Assembly (NCBI GenBank): GCA_026874595.1 | Contig: CM049311.1 | Coordinates: 59,153,953 to 59,217,952 of the forward strand | Direction: 5' to 3' | DNA from: Sipunculus nudus | Lineage: Eukaryota; Annelida; Sipuncula; Golfingiida; Sipunculidae | DNA length: 64,000 nucleotides | Shown here: positions 61,923-64,000 of the stretch, piece after piece | Numbering within the stretch: position 1 is the stretch's first letter | How the letters are laid out: each line of letters starts with the position of its first letter | The notes under the pieces: model-generated | The model's input: the letters and a program-made list of their open reading frames with translations, nothing else | The model's database searches: none | What the model was told of the DNA's origin: nothing | Program-made: the position numbers and the translations under genes

Positions 61923-64000
61923 GTAAGTACCGGTAGTTTTTGGTGTCAAAATTCACTCTCTGTGTTGTGCTACTGCTGGCAGGACTGGTTTTAGTCTATC
62001 CATATTGTACCAGGTTAGCTTTATAATATTATCTGTATTGCAGCGACACATCATGCTAGTGTGGTTGAGAAATTTTCTTTGATCCTTCAGTGTCTAGAAT
62101 TTTTTTTTTTGCAAATATTAAAAATACTTTTTTTGGTCATTTCACAGATATAAAAATTAGCCTGTCCTATGGTCCCTTTGTTTAAATCACCTAAACAAGG
62201 GTATTCAAATCAATAATTTCCAACACATTTATTTTTTCAAATAAGGGTATGTAAATTTCTTGTTAATGACTTTGCCATTGGAGCTTAGCTGACTTGGTCT
62301 GCTGAGTCCCAGCTATTCCCTGTTGGTTTTGGATCATTCCTAGCTTTTTACATTAAGCTTGTCAAACTGTGCTGCAAGCCTTGTGGATCCAACTGAAACA
62401 GTTTGCCCTGTATAACCCTGGTGAAGAAAGGATGATAGTTCACTACATTATGCTGAGTAGGGGGTTTCTTTTTCAATAAATGCAAGCATTAATATGTTTG
62501 GAAGCTAAAATATATTAGACAAGAACTACACACCTCTGCCATTGCACAGAGTTCCTTCTGGATCTGTATTTGACCTGAAACAAACTTTAATGGGGTCTTC
62601 TCACAATTTTTTTGTAGTTTACAGATACTTTGTGTAATCTTGCTTACAGATAGCCTGCAACAAAAATGCCAAGAGGCAAAGTTAAAGTAATGACCTTTTT
62701 GAAGGAGGTAATTATGCAGTGGTCATGCTACATAGGGTCATGAACTACTACGTAACCACTGCTTTCTATTGCACGGTTTGCTGGGTATCACTACCAGGGG
62801 ATTTGGCACATGGCCAAGAACATTCCAACCAATGTGAGATGAGTATTATGGGTCTCCCAACTTTGTCAGACTCACAATAATGGGCTATCATTAGCTGTAA
62901 TACTGTAGGCTCTGCTTCAACTCCCTGGAAAATAGTACTACCAAAAAGATGAATGTTTTGTGACTACTGCATAAGGAGTGGAGCTCAGCTATTGAAAACC
63001 AGGGGCTTCAGATCAGAATATCTTGGTTGTAAAACCAGTCAAAATTATGGGCCAGGCAAATATGGAACTATCATCTCGTTTCCTAACCTTCAGCATACAG
63101 CAGATGGTTTCAGATGGAGCCACAAGTCTCATGGCTTTTTGATTTAGCATTAATGCTTTGGTTAATGCACAGGTTGGTTGTGCTTATTTAAATTTCCAAT
63201 TTTCCTCATGAACAATGATAAACCTCACAAATATCCACTTTGCCAAGTTCACCATCATTAACTTATGTTTAACAATTGAGCAGTTCTTGTGTCTGTGATG
63301 TTGTAGGGTGTACATGTTGTGACCTTGTGGTTGACCTTTAGTACCATCATCTCCTCCCATGTACAGTAAAGAGGCTTTATCTGTTAAATATATCCTTTAA
63401 AGAAGTTGCTTTTAATGTAACAAAGAACTCAATTCCTGTATTTAAAAAAAAAAATCTGTCATCAGAAAAAGTTTAATTTACTTCATTTCAGATGATTCTA
63501 GGGAAAAGTAACAAAAGAATAAGATTCTGAATTATATCTTTAAAAATAAGGTGTTCTGATGAGTAATGTAAAATCATGGAAAGCTGGATCTCACCCTCAA
63601 CACATGTACCCCAACACTTGTTTCTTCAGATCTTAATATTGTGAGATAACGCTACCTAAACAACTTAGTTCTCATAGGTTTAATGTTTTGGTGTTCATAT
63701 ATCATGCCATGATGTCTTATTTACCAGTCACGCTATCACACTAACTCACTGTCACAAGAAATCACAGTTGTAATCACACATTTGAAATATGCTAAAACTT
63801 GGAGGAGCAGTTATGTATATGCACAGGCACAGTCAGACTGGTGGTGACACCTGGTGGCAGCTATGTATACCAATATATATCTTAAACCAGACACAACCCA
63901 ATGTATCATAAACACACTTTTCTAACAATTTTCTGACTATACAGCTAAGTTGATAGCAAAGCTTAAAACACAGTCCTGGACAAAATATCTTACCCACTTG
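61923..64000 (+). other. NAV intron, 5' part, no further exon seen
   Basis: At least 2078 bases follow the GTAAGT donor. I looked for the expected continuation of the coiled coil and for any other ORF with splice sites and saw none. No repeat was recognised, apart from A/T-rich runs. Confidence 0.7.

Noticed and set aside
61722-61994. 90-codon ORF starting with MMRAVPENHTF as an independent gene
   Set aside because: Only 61848-61922 matches NAV; the rest is intron read-through on both sides of clear splice sites.

Overview
The window looks like a lophotrochozoan animal genome, most likely a mollusc and perhaps a bivalve. It has AT-rich DNA with very long introns, many (GTCCGTCC)-type repeat elements with hairpin ends of the kind common in bivalve DNA, and one conserved metazoan gene on the + strand. 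The organism call is inference from repeat style and gene structure; no marker gene here fixes the species. There are no bacterial-type genes, rRNAs or convincing tRNAs.

The only gene I can support is a neuron navigator (NAV; homologue of C. elegans unc-53 and Drosophila sickie). It is a microtubule plus-end and cytoskeletal regulator used in neurite outgrowth and cell migration. Five consecutive coding exons are visible: 1562-3788, 56704-58424, 59970-60022, 60758-60781 (a 24-nt microexon) and 61848-61922. Their splice phases (1, 2, 1, 0, 0, 0) join into one uninterrupted frame of 1366 codons. They cover the Ser/Gly/Pro-rich middle of the protein with several SxIP-type EB-binding motifs, and the start of the first conserved coiled coil. 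The N-terminal part (a CH domain in NAV2/NAV3-type proteins) must lie before base 1, and the rest of the coiled coil and the AAA+ domain after base 64000.

About 83% of the window (3789-56703) is a single 52.9-kb intron, and most of the unusual DNA is there. It holds an (AT)37 tract just after the donor and several small inverted-repeat elements (15767-16065, 41074-41361, 44756-45513). A 1.4-kb higher-order minisatellite (20440-21897, 16 near-identical 78-bp units) is open on both strands but has no in-frame ATG. Next come an element with internal 303-bp tandem units and a Helitron-like 3' end (24068-25095) and two nearly identical 2.6-kb hairpin-ended elements (26509-29159 and 34289-36911). 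Two arrays of roughly 290-bp units rich in AGGTCA nuclear-receptor half-sites complete the set (32800-33650 and 42893-44374). Three of these element copies end in the same hairpin motif, which points to a shared mobilisation mechanism.

The remaining intronic stretches hold short ORFs that I read as chance ORFs, plus microsatellites. I found no clear new multi-gene system. The best candidates for something undescribed are the hairpin-ended element family with its nuclear-receptor half-site arrays, the both-strands-open minisatellite full of E-box/splice-donor-like motifs, and possible in-frame alternative splicing inside the 1.7-kb NAV exon.
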